Made by a program: the position numbers and the translations under genes. The notes beneath the pieces are model-generated. The model searched no databases. It saw nothing but the letters and a program-made list of their open reading frames with translations, and was not told the origin of the DNA. DNA of 64,000 nt, taken from the NCBI GenBank assembly GCA_035515075.1, contig DATJBZ010000029.1:1-64000 (forward strand). The letters are read 5' to 3'. Of the stretch, positions 31,625 to 40,449 are shown in pieces (within the stretch, counting starts at the first letter, position 1; the number at the start of each line of letters is the position of its first letter). The stretch comes from Moheibacter sp035515075. Its GTDB lineage: Bacteria; Bacteroidota; Bacteroidia; Flavobacteriales; Weeksellaceae.

Positions 31625-32866
31625 ATGGCGACCAAAGAAATTCAAATTTTACTCCCAAAAATGGGAGAAAGTGTGATGGAAGCAATTGTCACCAACTGGT
31701 TGAAAAAACCAGGTGAAACCATTGAAAAAGACGAATCCTTTGTCACCATTGGGACCGATAAAGTCGATAGCGAATTGCCTTCTGAGTACGAAGGGATTTT
31801 GAAAGAAATTCTAGTAGAAGAAGGCGATGAAGTCAAAGTTGGTCATCCGATTGCAATCTTGGAAGTGGATGAAAACACAATCGTGCAAGCTGTAAATAAA
31901 GTCGTTGAAGAAATTACTTTAACTGAAGAAGCGGAGGCGGTTGTTTTGTTGGCGGACAAAAAATTGGATGGAAAATCTTTTCTTTCGCCTGTGGTGAGAA
32001 AAATTGCGGCAGAAAATGGTTTGGAAATTGAGGATTTGAAAAAAATCAAAGCCACAGGTGACAATGGACGCATCAGAAAAGTCGATGTTTTGAATTATTT
32101 GAAACCTGTTCAAAAAATTCAACCACCCAATCAAAGCTTTCAGAAATTAAATCTAAACATTCAGCCAGAAGATGATGTGAGAAATTTGCCAAGAATTCGT
32201 CAAATTGCTGCCGAACATTTGCAAACTTCTTATCAAAGCATTCCGCATGTGACGACTTTTATCGAAGTCAATGTGTCAAATTTGGTCGAATATCGAGAGA
32301 AAATCAAAGACCAGTTTTTGGAAGAAAATGGTGTGAAAGTAACTTATACTCATTTCATCATGAAAGCGGTCATCGATTGTTTGCAAGAATTCCCAACGTT
32401 CAATGCTTGGATGAATTTCGATGAATTGATTGTCAAAAAAGACATCAATTTAGGTTTTGCAACCGCATTGCCTGATGGCAATTTGATTGTACCCAACGTG
32501 AAAAAAGTCAATGAAATGACTTTGAAAGAAATCATTGAAAACGTCAATTCAATTGGCAACCAAGCAAAAAGCAATCAATTGAAATCAACGGACATTCAAG
32601 ACACTACTTTTACGGTAAGCAATACAGGGATTTTTGGAAGTTTGATGGGTACGCCGATCATCAGCCGTCCTCAAGTTGCGGTTTTGGCTTTGGGTGAAAT
32701 CCGTTCTGGTGCAGGCGTCATCGAGGTAGATGGTAAAGAAACCTTGGCGATTTGCAAAATGATGATGCTTTCCTTATCTTATGACCACCGCGTGATTGAT
32801 GGGGCATTGGCTTCACAATTTTTATCGGCACTAAAAAATAAATTAGAAAAGACATTTTCGCTGTAA
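31625..32866 (+). CDS. 2-oxoacid dehydrogenase E2 (dihydrolipoamide acyltransferase)
   Basis: A 413-residue E2 subunit. Lipoyl domain (1-80) with the lipoylated Lys46 in GTDKVDSE; peripheral subunit-binding domain (about 118-155, LSPVVRKIAAENGLEIEDLK); short linker; catalytic domain from about 185 with the active-site His388 in SYDHRVIDGAL. The second copy of the lipoyl domain found in some E2 proteins is absent. ATG 31625 is chosen over an in-frame ATG at 31613. Branched-chain oxoacid, pyruvate and 2-oxoglutarate complexes are all possible; no E1 or E3 gene is adjacent. Confidence 0.88.
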   Translation: MATKEIQILLPKMGESVMEAIVTNWLKKPGETIEKDESFVTIGTDKVDSELPSEYEGILKEILVEEGDEVKVGHPIAILEVDENTIVQAVNKVVEEITLTEEAEAVVLLADKKLDGKSFLSPVVRKIAAENGLEIEDLKKIKATGDNGRIRKVDVLNYLKPVQKIQPPNQSFQKLNLNIQPEDDVRNLPRIRQIAAEHLQTSYQSIPHVTTFIEVNVSNLVEYREKIKDQFLEENGVKVTYTHFIMKAVIDCLQEFPTFNAWMNFDELIVKKDINLGFATALPDGNLIVPNVKKVNEMTLKEIIENVNSIGNQAKSNQLKSTDIQDTTFTVSNTGIFGSLMGTPIISRPQVAVLALGEIRSGAGVIEVDGKETLAICKMMMLSLSYDHRVIDGALASQFLSALKNKLEKTFSL

Positions 32867-32969
32867 AACCTTGAAAAAGTTTGAAAATTTAACACAGAAT
32901 GAAACCATTTGAGATTGAATTCATTCCAACTAAATTCAAACGAACAAAGGATTTTTGGCGTAGAAATTG

Positions 32970-32977
32970 TACTTTTG
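32970..32977 (+). promoter_or_regulatory. -7 promoter element of the DUF4290-murA operon
   Basis: TACTTTTG, perfect, 19 bp before the ATG at 32997. The same 8-mer and the same 19-bp gap occur at the acyl-CoA dehydrogenase gene. Confidence 0.55.
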
Positions 32978-32996
32978 TGAACATTCAATTAAAAAA

Positions 32997-33650
32997 ATGG
33001 AATACAATACAACAAGAACACCCATCATCATCCCAGAATACGGACGACATGTGCAAGAAATGGTCAATTACTGTTTGACCTTGGAAGATGAGAAGGATAG
33101 AAATCAATTTGCAGCAGTCATCATTGACGTTTTGGGGGAATTGAACCCGCATTTGCGTGATGTGCCTGATTTTCAACATAAATTGTGGGATCAGCTGTTC
33201 ATTATTTCTGATTTCAAACTAAAAGTAGATTCGCCTTATCCGATTCCTACCAAGGAAGACGTGAATACACGGCCCAATCGTGTGCCTTATCCAAAAGGAG
33301 AATACAAATACAAATACTACGGAAAAAACATTCGTGAAATGATCGAAGTGGCGCTTTCTTGGGAAGGTGACAAGCAAGAAGGTTTGATCATGGTGATTGC
33401 CAACCACATGAAAAAGTGTTATTTGCTTTGGAACCGTGATACAGTAGATGATGCGACGATTTACAAACATTTGTATGAATTGTCCAACCAAAGAATTGAT
33501 TTAAGAAATTCTGAGGAAACCCTGATCAGCAGTGAACGCATTTTACAAAGTACGCCTTCCAATTCACGAAATCACCAAAACAACCAGAACCAAAGAAGGG
33601 GAAGAAACAACAATAACAACAACAATCGCAAGCAACAAAAACATAAATAA
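32997..33650 (+). CDS. DUF4290 protein with asparagine-rich tail
   Basis: A 217-residue protein of a family restricted largely to Bacteroidota and regularly placed just before murA. The conserved start MEYNTTRTPIIIPEYGRHVQ and the middle NIREMIEVALSWEGDKQEG are typical. From about residue 185 the chain is low-complexity, rich in Asn, Gln, Arg and Lys (RRGRNNNNNNNRKQQKHK), resembling RNA-binding tails. The function is unknown. The gene is 9 bp before murA and likely cotranscribed with murA, dedA and aroE. Confidence 0.85.
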   Translation: MEYNTTRTPIIIPEYGRHVQEMVNYCLTLEDEKDRNQFAAVIIDVLGELNPHLRDVPDFQHKLWDQLFIISDFKLKVDSPYPIPTKEDVNTRPNRVPYPKGEYKYKYYGKNIREMIEVALSWEGDKQEGLIMVIANHMKKCYLLWNRDTVDDATIYKHLYELSNQRIDLRNSEETLISSERILQSTPSNSRNHQNNQNQRRGRNNNNNNNRKQQKHK

Positions 33651-33659
33651 AAAGTCTTC

Positions 33660-34973
33660 ATGGCAGTATTTCAAATAAAAGGGGGCAATCGTTTGAGTGG
33701 AGATATTACTCCACAGGGCGCAAAGAATGAAGTGCTTCAGATTTTATGCGCAGTTCTATTGACCACAGAAGCTGTGCGCATCAAAAACATTCCAGACATC
33801 AAAGATGTCAATCGATTGATTGAAATTTTGGGTGATTTGGGTGTGAAAATTCAAAAAAATGCCAAAGGCGATTTTACTTTTCAAGCGGACAACATCCGAA
33901 TGGATTATTTGCAAACCAAAGAATTCAAAAAAGATGGTGCTTCATTGCGTGGTTCGATCATGTTGATGGGCCCACTTTTGGCCAAATATGGCAAAGCTTA
34001 TATGCCTAAACCAGGAGGTGATAAAATTGGAAGAAGAAGATTGGACACCCATTTTATTGGTTTTATTAAATTGGGCGCCAAATACAGATTTCAAGAAGAA
34101 GAGGATTTTTACGGGGTAGAAATCGATGAGAAAAAAGGACTGACAGGAACCTATATGTTGTTGGAAGAAGCTTCTGTAACAGGAACGGCCAACATTGTGA
34201 TGGCAGCAGTTTTGGCGAAAGGAAAAACGACGATTTACAATGCGGCTTGTGAACCTTATTTGCAACAATTGTGTAAAATGTTGGTGCGAATGGGCGCAAA
34301 GATCCAAGGCATTGGCTCCAATTTATTGACGATTGAAGGGGTTGAAGAGTTGAGTGGAACTGAGCACACCATTTTGCCAGACATGATTGAAATCGGGAGT
34401 TGGATTGGTTTGGCAGCGATGACCAAATCAGAATTGACAATCAAGGATGTTTCTTGGGAAAATTTGGGTGTGATTCCAGATGTTTTCAGGAAATTAGGCA
34501 TTCAATTGGAAAAAAGCAACGACGATATATACATTCCTGCCCAGGAACAATATGAAATTCAGAAATTCATGGATGGCTCAATTTTGACCATTTCAGATGC
34601 GCCTTGGCCAGGATTTACACCCGATTTATTGAGCATCATTTTGGTCGTAGCCACACAAGCCAAAGGAAGTTTGTTGGTGCACCAGAAAATGTTTGAAAGC
34701 CGTTTGTTTTTTGTCGACAAATTGATTGATATGGGTGCGCAAATCATCTTGTGTGATCCCCACCGCGCAACAGTGATTGGTTTGAACCATCAAAATCCTT
34801 TGAGAGGAACGACCATGGTTTCGCCAGATATCCGTGCAGGAATCTCACTGTTGATTGCAGCATTGTCTGCCAAAGGAAAAAGTTATATCCACAACATTGA
34901 ACAAATTGATCGAGGATATGAAGCCATTGACGTACGTTTGAAAGCGATCGGTGCAGATATCATTCGCGCTTAA
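33660..34973 (+). CDS. murA: UDP-N-acetylglucosamine 1-carboxyvinyltransferase MurA (Asp active-site form)
   Basis: First committed step of peptidoglycan synthesis: transfer of enolpyruvate from PEP to UDP-GlcNAc in the cytoplasm. 437 residues, normal length. KNE at 22-24 is the conserved substrate-binding lysine region, and GRRRLDTHF follows the catalytic loop. In that loop, where E. coli has Cys115 in PGGCxIG, this protein has PGGDKIG with Asp121. The same change occurs naturally in fosfomycin-insensitive MurA proteins such as that of Mycobacterium tuberculosis. It is the second gene of an operon with DUF4290 in front and dedA behind (27-bp gap). Confidence 0.93.
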   Translation: MAVFQIKGGNRLSGDITPQGAKNEVLQILCAVLLTTEAVRIKNIPDIKDVNRLIEILGDLGVKIQKNAKGDFTFQADNIRMDYLQTKEFKKDGASLRGSIMLMGPLLAKYGKAYMPKPGGDKIGRRRLDTHFIGFIKLGAKYRFQEEEDFYGVEIDEKKGLTGTYMLLEEASVTGTANIVMAAVLAKGKTTIYNAACEPYLQQLCKMLVRMGAKIQGIGSNLLTIEGVEELSGTEHTILPDMIEIGSWIGLAAMTKSELTIKDVSWENLGVIPDVFRKLGIQLEKSNDDIYIPAQEQYEIQKFMDGSILTISDAPWPGFTPDLLSIILVVATQAKGSLLVHQKMFESRLFFVDKLIDMGAQIILCDPHRATVIGLNHQNPLRGTTMVSPDIRAGISLLIAALSAKGKSYIHNIEQIDRGYEAIDVRLKAIGADIIRA

Positions 34974-35000
34974 AATTGTTTGAACAAAAGCTGAACAGTG

Positions 35001-35678
35001 ATGCAAGAGCTATTTGATTTTTTTACCCGTTTTGTCAGTCGCCCAGACAAAGTCTTGATGAATTTCATCGATTTGTACGGCTATTGGGTGTATGCGTTTT
35101 TATTTTTGATCATATTTGCTGAAACGGGATTGATCATTGCTTCTTTCATCATGCCTTTTTTACCAGGAGATGCCTTGATATTTGCCATTGGGATGATTTC
35201 TGCCAATGATGAACAAAATCATTTGCACATCGAATTCATCATTCCTTTGCTGATGTTGGCCGCCATGTTGGGAGACACGGTTAATTATTATGTCGGTCGA
35301 AAATTTGGCAATTGGCTGCTGGATCATCCTGGGAAATTCTATTTGCAACCCAAACACATTCGAATGGCTGCCATATTTTTTCACAACAAAGGCAAAAAAG
35401 CGATCATCATTGCGCGTTTCATTCCATTGGTTCGGACCATCATGCCTTTTATTTGTGGAACAACCAAGTTGAAATACAGCATTTTTATCTTGTATAGTTT
35501 CATTGGTGCCGTTTTGTGGGTAGGTGTATTGTCATTGATCGGTTACTTTTTGGGTGGATTTGCAATCGTGCAAAATAATTTGGAATACTTTATTTTGGGC
35601 ATCATTTTAATTGCCAATCTACCTTTGATCAGCCGATTTGTCAAAAAGAAATTCCAAAAGAAAAAAATGGCCAAATGA
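35001..35678 (+). CDS. DedA-family membrane protein
   Basis: A 225-residue integral membrane protein of the DedA superfamily, whose members include undecaprenyl-phosphate and phosphatidylethanolamine flippases. The conserved segments are FIMPFLPGDALIFAIG near residue 50 and FHNKGKKAIIIARFIPLVRT near 135, with the arginines typical of the family. ATG 35001 is preferred to the GTG at 34998. Its position between murA and aroE is compatible with a role in recycling the lipid carrier for peptidoglycan, which is inference. It overlaps aroE by 4 bp. Confidence 0.87.
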   Translation: MQELFDFFTRFVSRPDKVLMNFIDLYGYWVYAFLFLIIFAETGLIIASFIMPFLPGDALIFAIGMISANDEQNHLHIEFIIPLLMLAAMLGDTVNYYVGRKFGNWLLDHPGKFYLQPKHIRMAAIFFHNKGKKAIIIARFIPLVRTIMPFICGTTKLKYSIFILYSFIGAVLWVGVLSLIGYFLGGFAIVQNNLEYFILGIILIANLPLISRFVKKKFQKKKMAK

Positions 35679-36397
35679 GAAATTTCGGTCTAATTGGTCA
35701 GGCGATTTCCTATTCTTTTTCTGCTACTTTTTTTGCTGAAAAATTCCAACGTGAAAACATCGATGATGCGCAATATCAAACGTATGATTTAGATAATTTA
35801 GATGAAATTAATGCGTTAATTTCATTAGAAAACTTGAGAGGATTCAACGTCACCATTCCGTTCAAAGAACAAATCATCCCTTATTTAGATGCTTTAAGTA
35901 AAGAGACGCAAGTGGTTGGCGCAGTGAATTGTGTGAAAATTGTAGATGGTAAAAAAACAGGCTACAACACCGATGTCTATGGATTTCAAAAATCATTAGA
36001 ATCTTTTTTGGGCGAACTTCGTCCTAACGCATTGGTTTTGGGAAATGGTGGTGCAGCAAAAGCCGTTGCATTTGTGTTGGAACAGATGAATATTCACTTT
36101 AAAATCGTGACCAGAAAAGGTGATTTTCGTTATGAAAATTTAGATGAAACAACGCTTCTAAAATACCCTTTGCTTATCAATTGTACCCCTTTAGGTACTT
36201 TTCCAAACGTAGAAGAAAAACCACCGATTCCGTATGAATTTCTGAATGAACAATATTTTTTATTTGATTTGGTTTACAATCCAGAAAAAAGCGCCTTTCT
36301 CCAATCTGGAGAAGAAAAAGGTGCGAAAATCCAAAATGGATATCCTATGTTGGTTTTTCAAGCAGAAAAGTCTTGGGAAATTTGGAATGAATTTTAA
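35675..36397 (+). CDS. aroE: Shikimate dehydrogenase AroE
   Basis: NADP-dependent reduction of 3-dehydroshikimate to shikimate. 240 residues, shorter than the usual 270 but with all key elements: the substrate serines in SYSFSATFF, NVTIPFK with catalytic Lys64, GAVNCV, NTDVYGF with the partner Asp near 104, and the NADP loop VLGNGGAAKAVAF. The C-terminal helix reads VFQAEKSWEIWNEF. The gene overlaps dedA by an ATGA and ends the operon. The last 15 codons are echoed in the following intergenic region (36611-36660). Confidence 0.9.
   Translation: MRNFGLIGQAISYSFSATFFAEKFQRENIDDAQYQTYDLDNLDEINALISLENLRGFNVTIPFKEQIIPYLDALSKETQVVGAVNCVKIVDGKKTGYNTDVYGFQKSLESFLGELRPNALVLGNGGAAKAVAFVLEQMNIHFKIVTRKGDFRYENLDETTLLKYPLLINCTPLGTFPNVEEKPPIPYEFLNEQYFLFDLVYNPEKSAFLQSGEEKGAKIQNGYPMLVFQAEKSWEIWNEF
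36351..36397 (+). repeat. Direct repeat copy A: 3' end of aroE
   Basis: The authentic end of aroE. It aligns with 36611-36657 at an offset of 260 bp, with the block TCTTGGGAAA identical and TTGGAATGAA nearly so. Overall similarity is roughly 75-80 percent. Confidence 0.65.
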
Positions 36398-36610
36398 TTT
36401 ATTTCTTTAAGAATTCAAAAGTACATTGATTGAACTGAAAACACATTGAAGCGGATGAATTGTTGCCACAGCCTTCGTTTCATCCACAGGCATTTTATCT
36501 TTTTTTTAATTTTCTTGAACAATTCAGCAAGATAAAGAACACAGAAGAAATTGAACAAGTCAAATTGAAGAGGCGAAATGACCGAAAAATAAGGAAGGAA
36601 TACAAAATAA

Positions 36611-36660
36611 TGGAGTTTCGTGTAGAAAAATCTTGGGAAAATTGGAATGAACTTTTGTAA
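36611..36660 (+). repeat. Direct repeat copy B: echo of the aroE 3' end
   Basis: From the ATG at 36610 the frame reads MEFRVEKSWENWNELL-stop, against VFQAEKSWEIWNEF-stop at the end of aroE. Same strand, in frame, and ending at a stop codon as in the original. The final bases ACTTTTGTAA also contain the -33 element of the next promoter. Confidence 0.65.
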
Positions 36661-36684
36661 ATAAACTTTGTTTTGTTAGATTTG
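36654..36684 (+). promoter_or_regulatory. Promoter of the DUF349 gene
   Basis: TTTG at 36654-36657, a 19-bp spacer, then TAGATTTG at 36677-36684: a full match to the Bacteroidota -33/-7 promoter. The -7 element ends 24 bp before the ATG at 36709. Best promoter in the window. Confidence 0.75.
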
Positions 36685-36708
36685 CTAACACAAAGTAAAT
36701 TACGCGTT

Positions 36709-38721
36709 ATGACAACTGAATTGGATAACCTGCACAGCGATGCAGATGGAGCAAACGAAAACAAAGAACCCATCACCACACCCATTGAAGAAACTGAGGC
36801 TACAGTTACGGAAGTAACAGCAGCAGAAGAAGCAATACCAACTGAGACAAATGTTGAAGAAGTGGTTGCCGAAAAAGCGACAGAAGAAAATGAAACAACT
36901 TCAGCCGCTGATTTTCAGGAAGAAGAAAGCACAATGGAAGAAGAGGAAGAAATTCCATTCAAAAATTATGCAGAATTGCCAGTTTCAGTATTGATTGGGG
37001 AAGCCAAAGAACTATTGAGCAATCATCCAGCACGCAAATTGCGGGAACATTTTAACCAAATCAGAGATGCTGCCAAAGCTATTTTTGATGCGGACGAAAA
37101 AGAAAAGAAAGAAGCATTTGTTGCAGCAGGAGGGGAGCCTTTGGACTTTCATTACGACAATCCGTCCAAAAGGGAATTCAATGCAGTATATAACGACTAC
37201 AGAAAACAAATGGATGCTTTTTACAAAGAAATGGAAAAAGCACAATCTGAAAATTTGATCGAAAGAAACCAAATCATCGATGAGTTGAAAGCTTTGTACT
37301 TGGAGCCCAACGATGAGATTTCCAATGTTTTTACCAAATTCAGAGAATTGAAAAGCCGTTGGCACAATGCTGGCCCAATTTCAAAAGTCCAAGCTGGAAA
37401 TGTTTTCAAAACTTATTTTCACCACTTGGACAATTTCTATGAATATTTGGATTTGAACAAAGAGTTGCGTGAATTGGATTATGCACACAACTTACAAGTG
37501 CGTGAATCGATCATCAAGCGGGCAGAAACTTTGTTGGAAGAAGACAATGTTCAAAAAGCCTTGAACGAATTGCAGTATTTGCACCGTTTGTGGAAAGAAG
37601 AAGCCGTTCCAGTGGCAGAAGACAAGCGTGAACCGACTTGGCAGAAATTCAAAGATTTGACCAATAAAATCCATGAGCGCAAATCTGAAATCAACGAAAA
37701 ATTAAAAGTTGAACAAGAAAATAACCTCAAAAAGAAACAAGAAATCATTGCGCAAATCAAAGCCTTGATCGAGGAAAAACCCAACAAAAGTCATGGAGAA
37801 TGGCAAACGGGCATCAAGAAATTGAACGCCTTGCGAGAAGAGTTTTTGGCCATTGGCCGTGCGCCAAGAGAATTCAACCAAAAGCTTTGGAATGATTTTA
37901 AGAAAGTGACCAGAGATTTCAATCACTTGAAAAATGATTTTTATAAATCATTGAAATCAGAACAACAAGTCAATTTGGACAAGAAAATGGAATTGCTCAA
38001 AATTGCGCAAGAACATGCCGAAAGTACCGATTGGAACAATTCGGTGCAAGTGATCAAAAAAATTCAAACCGATTGGAAAAAAATCGGCCATGTTCCAAGA
38101 AAGTATTCAGATAAAATTTGGAAAGAATTCAAAGATGCCTGCAATTTATTTTTTGACAATTACAAAGAAAGGGGCACCAAAGAAAATCCAGCATTCGTAG
38201 AGAATTTGGCAAAAAAAGAAGTTTTATTGGAAGAAATCAAAGCATTTCAAGCTTCAGAAGAAATTGAAAAAGATTTGGCCAAGATCAATGCGTTCAACAT
38301 CCGTTGGGGCAGTATAGGCAAAGTGCCTGCAGCGAAAATGAGCATCAATGCGGAGTTCAATAAAATCGTGAGCCAGATGGTCAAGGATTTGGGCTTGTCT
38401 GATACTGAAGTACAAGATTTCAAAATGAGTTCATTGATCCATCAAATCAAATCAGACCAAGACGGTCGTTTGTTGGATGACGAAATCAGAAAATCACGCA
38501 AGTTGATCGAAGATTTGGAAAAAGAAATCACCCAGTTGGATACCAATTTGAGCTTCTTTGCCAATGCAGACAAAAACAGTCCGTTATTGAAAAATGTGTA
38601 CAGACAAATTGAAGACAAAAGAGGTTTGTTGACTGAAGCGGAAATTCGTTTGAGAAAATTGCATCAAATTGATTTTGATGAGGAAGCAGACGATGAACCA
38701 ACAGCATCAGAAGAGGTTTAA
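36709..38721 (+). CDS. DUF349-repeat protein
   Basis: A 670-residue cytoplasmic protein. Residues 1-85 are acidic and rich in Glu and Thr (low complexity). Several helical DUF349 repeats of about 75 residues follow, recognisable by W-K-x-I-G/A-x-x-P motifs such as DWKKIGHVPRKYSDKIWKEF, and REFLAIGRAPREFNQKLW in frame with it. A coiled-coil segment (about 605-660) closes the chain. DUF349 proteins are long helical solenoids of unknown function. The ATG at 36709 is used because the promoter lies between it and the upstream in-frame codons. Confidence 0.85.
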   Translation: MTTELDNLHSDADGANENKEPITTPIEETEATVTEVTAAEEAIPTETNVEEVVAEKATEENETTSAADFQEEESTMEEEEEIPFKNYAELPVSVLIGEAKELLSNHPARKLREHFNQIRDAAKAIFDADEKEKKEAFVAAGGEPLDFHYDNPSKREFNAVYNDYRKQMDAFYKEMEKAQSENLIERNQIIDELKALYLEPNDEISNVFTKFRELKSRWHNAGPISKVQAGNVFKTYFHHLDNFYEYLDLNKELRELDYAHNLQVRESIIKRAETLLEEDNVQKALNELQYLHRLWKEEAVPVAEDKREPTWQKFKDLTNKIHERKSEINEKLKVEQENNLKKKQEIIAQIKALIEEKPNKSHGEWQTGIKKLNALREEFLAIGRAPREFNQKLWNDFKKVTRDFNHLKNDFYKSLKSEQQVNLDKKMELLKIAQEHAESTDWNNSVQVIKKIQTDWKKIGHVPRKYSDKIWKEFKDACNLFFDNYKERGTKENPAFVENLAKKEVLLEEIKAFQASEEIEKDLAKINAFNIRWGSIGKVPAAKMSINAEFNKIVSQMVKDLGLSDTEVQDFKMSSLIHQIKSDQDGRLLDDEIRKSRKLIEDLEKEITQLDTNLSFFANADKNSPLLKNVYRQIEDKRGLLTEAEIRLRKLHQIDFDEEADDEPTASEEV

Positions 38722-38751
38722 ACAAGAATAAATACAACCACAAATACATGC

Positions 38752-38786
38752 AACACCTCACAACAATTTTGTGGGGTGTTCTTTTT
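38752..38786 (+). terminator. Rho-independent terminator after the DUF349 gene
   Basis: A 12-bp stem AACACCTCACAA/TTGTGGGGTGTT with one G-U pair, a 5-base loop and a following T-run. Confidence 0.85.
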
Positions 38787-38800
38787 AAGTAGAATGAAGG

Positions 38801-39826
38801 ATGGAAAAAGATGAAATTTTGATGCAACGATGTTTGCAATTGGCAGCAAATGGTTTGGGAATGACTTATCCCAATCCCATGGTCGGTTGCGTGATTGTGC
38901 ACCAAAACCGAATCATCGCTGAAGCTTGGCACCAAAAAGCTGGCGAAGGCCATGCGGAATTCCATGCCATCCATCAAGTGAAAGACAAAGCTTTGCTCAA
39001 AGAAGCTACGCTCTATGTTTCGTTAGAACCTTGCGCACACCATGGCAAAACACCGCCTTGTGCCGATTTGATCATCGAACACCAAATTCCTCGGGTGGTC
39101 ATCGCAACAGCGGATCCTTTTTCAAAAGTCAATGGTTTAGGCATTCGAAAATTAAAAGAGGCAGGCATTGCTGTAACAATCAATGTGCTCGAAAAAGAGG
39201 CGCAGTTTCTGAACAGAAGGTTCATCACTTTTCATCAATCTCAACGGCCGTACATTATTTTGAAGTGGGCACAAACCAAAGATGAAAAAATGGCGACGAC
39301 TTCGGGTGAACAAAAATGGATCACCAATGCCTATTCCAAACAGTTGGTGCACAAATGGCGAACAGAAGAGCAGGGGATTTTGGTTGGAACCCATACCGCT
39401 CAATTTGACAATCCTCAGTTGAATGCGCGTTTGTGGAACGGGAAGCAGCCCATCCGCATGGTTTTGGACCGTGAATTGAAATTGAGAGAAGATTTGCATT
39501 TGTTCGATGGATCACAACGGACTTTGGTTTTCACGGAGATTGAAAAAGAAAATCGAACGAACCTAGAATATATCAAAATCAATTTTGATGAAAACATCAT
39601 CCAATCCATTTTACATAAAATGTATGCATTGAATGTTCAATCTTTGATCGTTGAAGGAGGAAAACGTCTTTTAGAAAGTTTCATCCAAGCGGAACTGTGG
39701 GACGAAGCACGAATTTTGACAGCCAATGAAAGCTGGGGGAACGGCGTTTCTGCACCAAAAATCAATGGAGATTTGCACCAACAATTTTCATTGGACACCG
39801 ATCATCTTTCAATTTATATTCAATGA
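38801..39826 (+). CDS. ribD: Bifunctional riboflavin biosynthesis deaminase/reductase RibD
   Basis: A 341-residue two-domain enzyme of riboflavin synthesis. The N-terminal deaminase (1-145) has zinc ligands His51 (HAE, with Glu53 as proton shuttle), Cys78 and Cys87 in EPCAHHGKTPPC. The C-terminal reductase (about 150-341) shows RPYIILKWAQTKDEKMATTS, GTHTAQFDNPQLNAR and LIVEGGKRLLESF. Both halves look intact. No FMN riboswitch is visible upstream: a strong terminator lies 15 bp before the gene. It overlaps the next gene by 4 bp. Confidence 0.92.
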   Translation: MEKDEILMQRCLQLAANGLGMTYPNPMVGCVIVHQNRIIAEAWHQKAGEGHAEFHAIHQVKDKALLKEATLYVSLEPCAHHGKTPPCADLIIEHQIPRVVIATADPFSKVNGLGIRKLKEAGIAVTINVLEKEAQFLNRRFITFHQSQRPYIILKWAQTKDEKMATTSGEQKWITNAYSKQLVHKWRTEEQGILVGTHTAQFDNPQLNARLWNGKQPIRMVLDRELKLREDLHLFDGSQRTLVFTEIEKENRTNLEYIKINFDENIIQSILHKMYALNVQSLIVEGGKRLLESFIQAELWDEARILTANESWGNGVSAPKINGDLHQQFSLDTDHLSIYIQ

Positions 39827-40422
39827 CTTATTCGTATCAAACCATTGCTCGAGCAGTGGAAGGGATTTCTTTCAAAGAAAAAGGCAGCAAGTTTGTCAGC
39901 TATGCTTATTTCGTTCAAGACGAGGAAGAGGTCAAGAAATGTTTGTTGAACTTATGGGAACAATTTCCAGATGCAACCCATATTTGTTATGCATACCGAT
40001 TGGGTTTGGATGGCGAACAATACCGTGCCAATGATGATGGAGAACCTTCTGGAAGCGCTGGATTGCCCATCTACAATCAAATTGTATCCAAAGGCGTTAC
40101 TTTCGTTTTGGTGGCATCGGTTCGTTTTTATGGGGGCACCAAATTAGGGGTGGGCGGTTTGGTTAAAGCTTATAAATTGTCTGCACAAATGGTGCTGGAT
40201 GAAGTCGAAATCGTGGAAAAACACTTGACCCAAAAAGTCCACTTTGAATTCTCCTATGAAGACCAAGGCAGCGTAATGCGCAATGTGGACAAATTCAATG
40301 CGGAAGTGCTAAAAACTGAATTTACTGAGAAATGCAAATTGAGTGTCCGCATCCGAAAAGAGATTTTAGAAGAATTTTTAGCTTCGTTTGAACCTTTGTA
40401 TCAAGTAAAAGTCGAGTTTTAA
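39823..40422 (+). CDS. IMPACT/YigZ-family protein
   Basis: A 199-residue protein of the UPF0029/IMPACT family. The N-terminal domain carries GSKFVSYAYFVQ, ATHICYAYRLG, the signature DDGEPSGSAGLPI and VRFYGGTKLGVGGLVKAY; the C-terminal ferredoxin-like domain (DUF1949) covers the last 65 residues. E. coli YigZ is structurally known; the bacterial function is unsettled, with a possible link to translation. The ATGA overlap with ribD indicates cotranscription. Confidence 0.87.
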   Translation: MTYSYQTIARAVEGISFKEKGSKFVSYAYFVQDEEEVKKCLLNLWEQFPDATHICYAYRLGLDGEQYRANDDGEPSGSAGLPIYNQIVSKGVTFVLVASVRFYGGTKLGVGGLVKAYKLSAQMVLDEVEIVEKHLTQKVHFEFSYEDQGSVMRNVDKFNAEVLKTEFTEKCKLSVRIRKEILEEFLASFEPLYQVKVEF

Positions 40423-40449
40423 AATAAGGCCAATTAATTGTGAAAACAT

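Larger units (their letters stand above)
36398..36708 (+). other. Intergenic region between aroE and the DUF349 gene
   Basis: These 311 bases hold an AT-rich stretch without a supported gene (36398-36609), the aroE tail echo, and the promoter of the DUF349 gene. The frame opening at 36460 is not a gene: only its last 16 codons resemble anything. Confidence 0.6.

Noticed and set aside
36460..36660. 66-codon open frame upstream of the DUF349 gene
   Set aside because: Only its last 16 codons resemble a protein (the aroE end); the rest is low-complexity AT-rich sequence.
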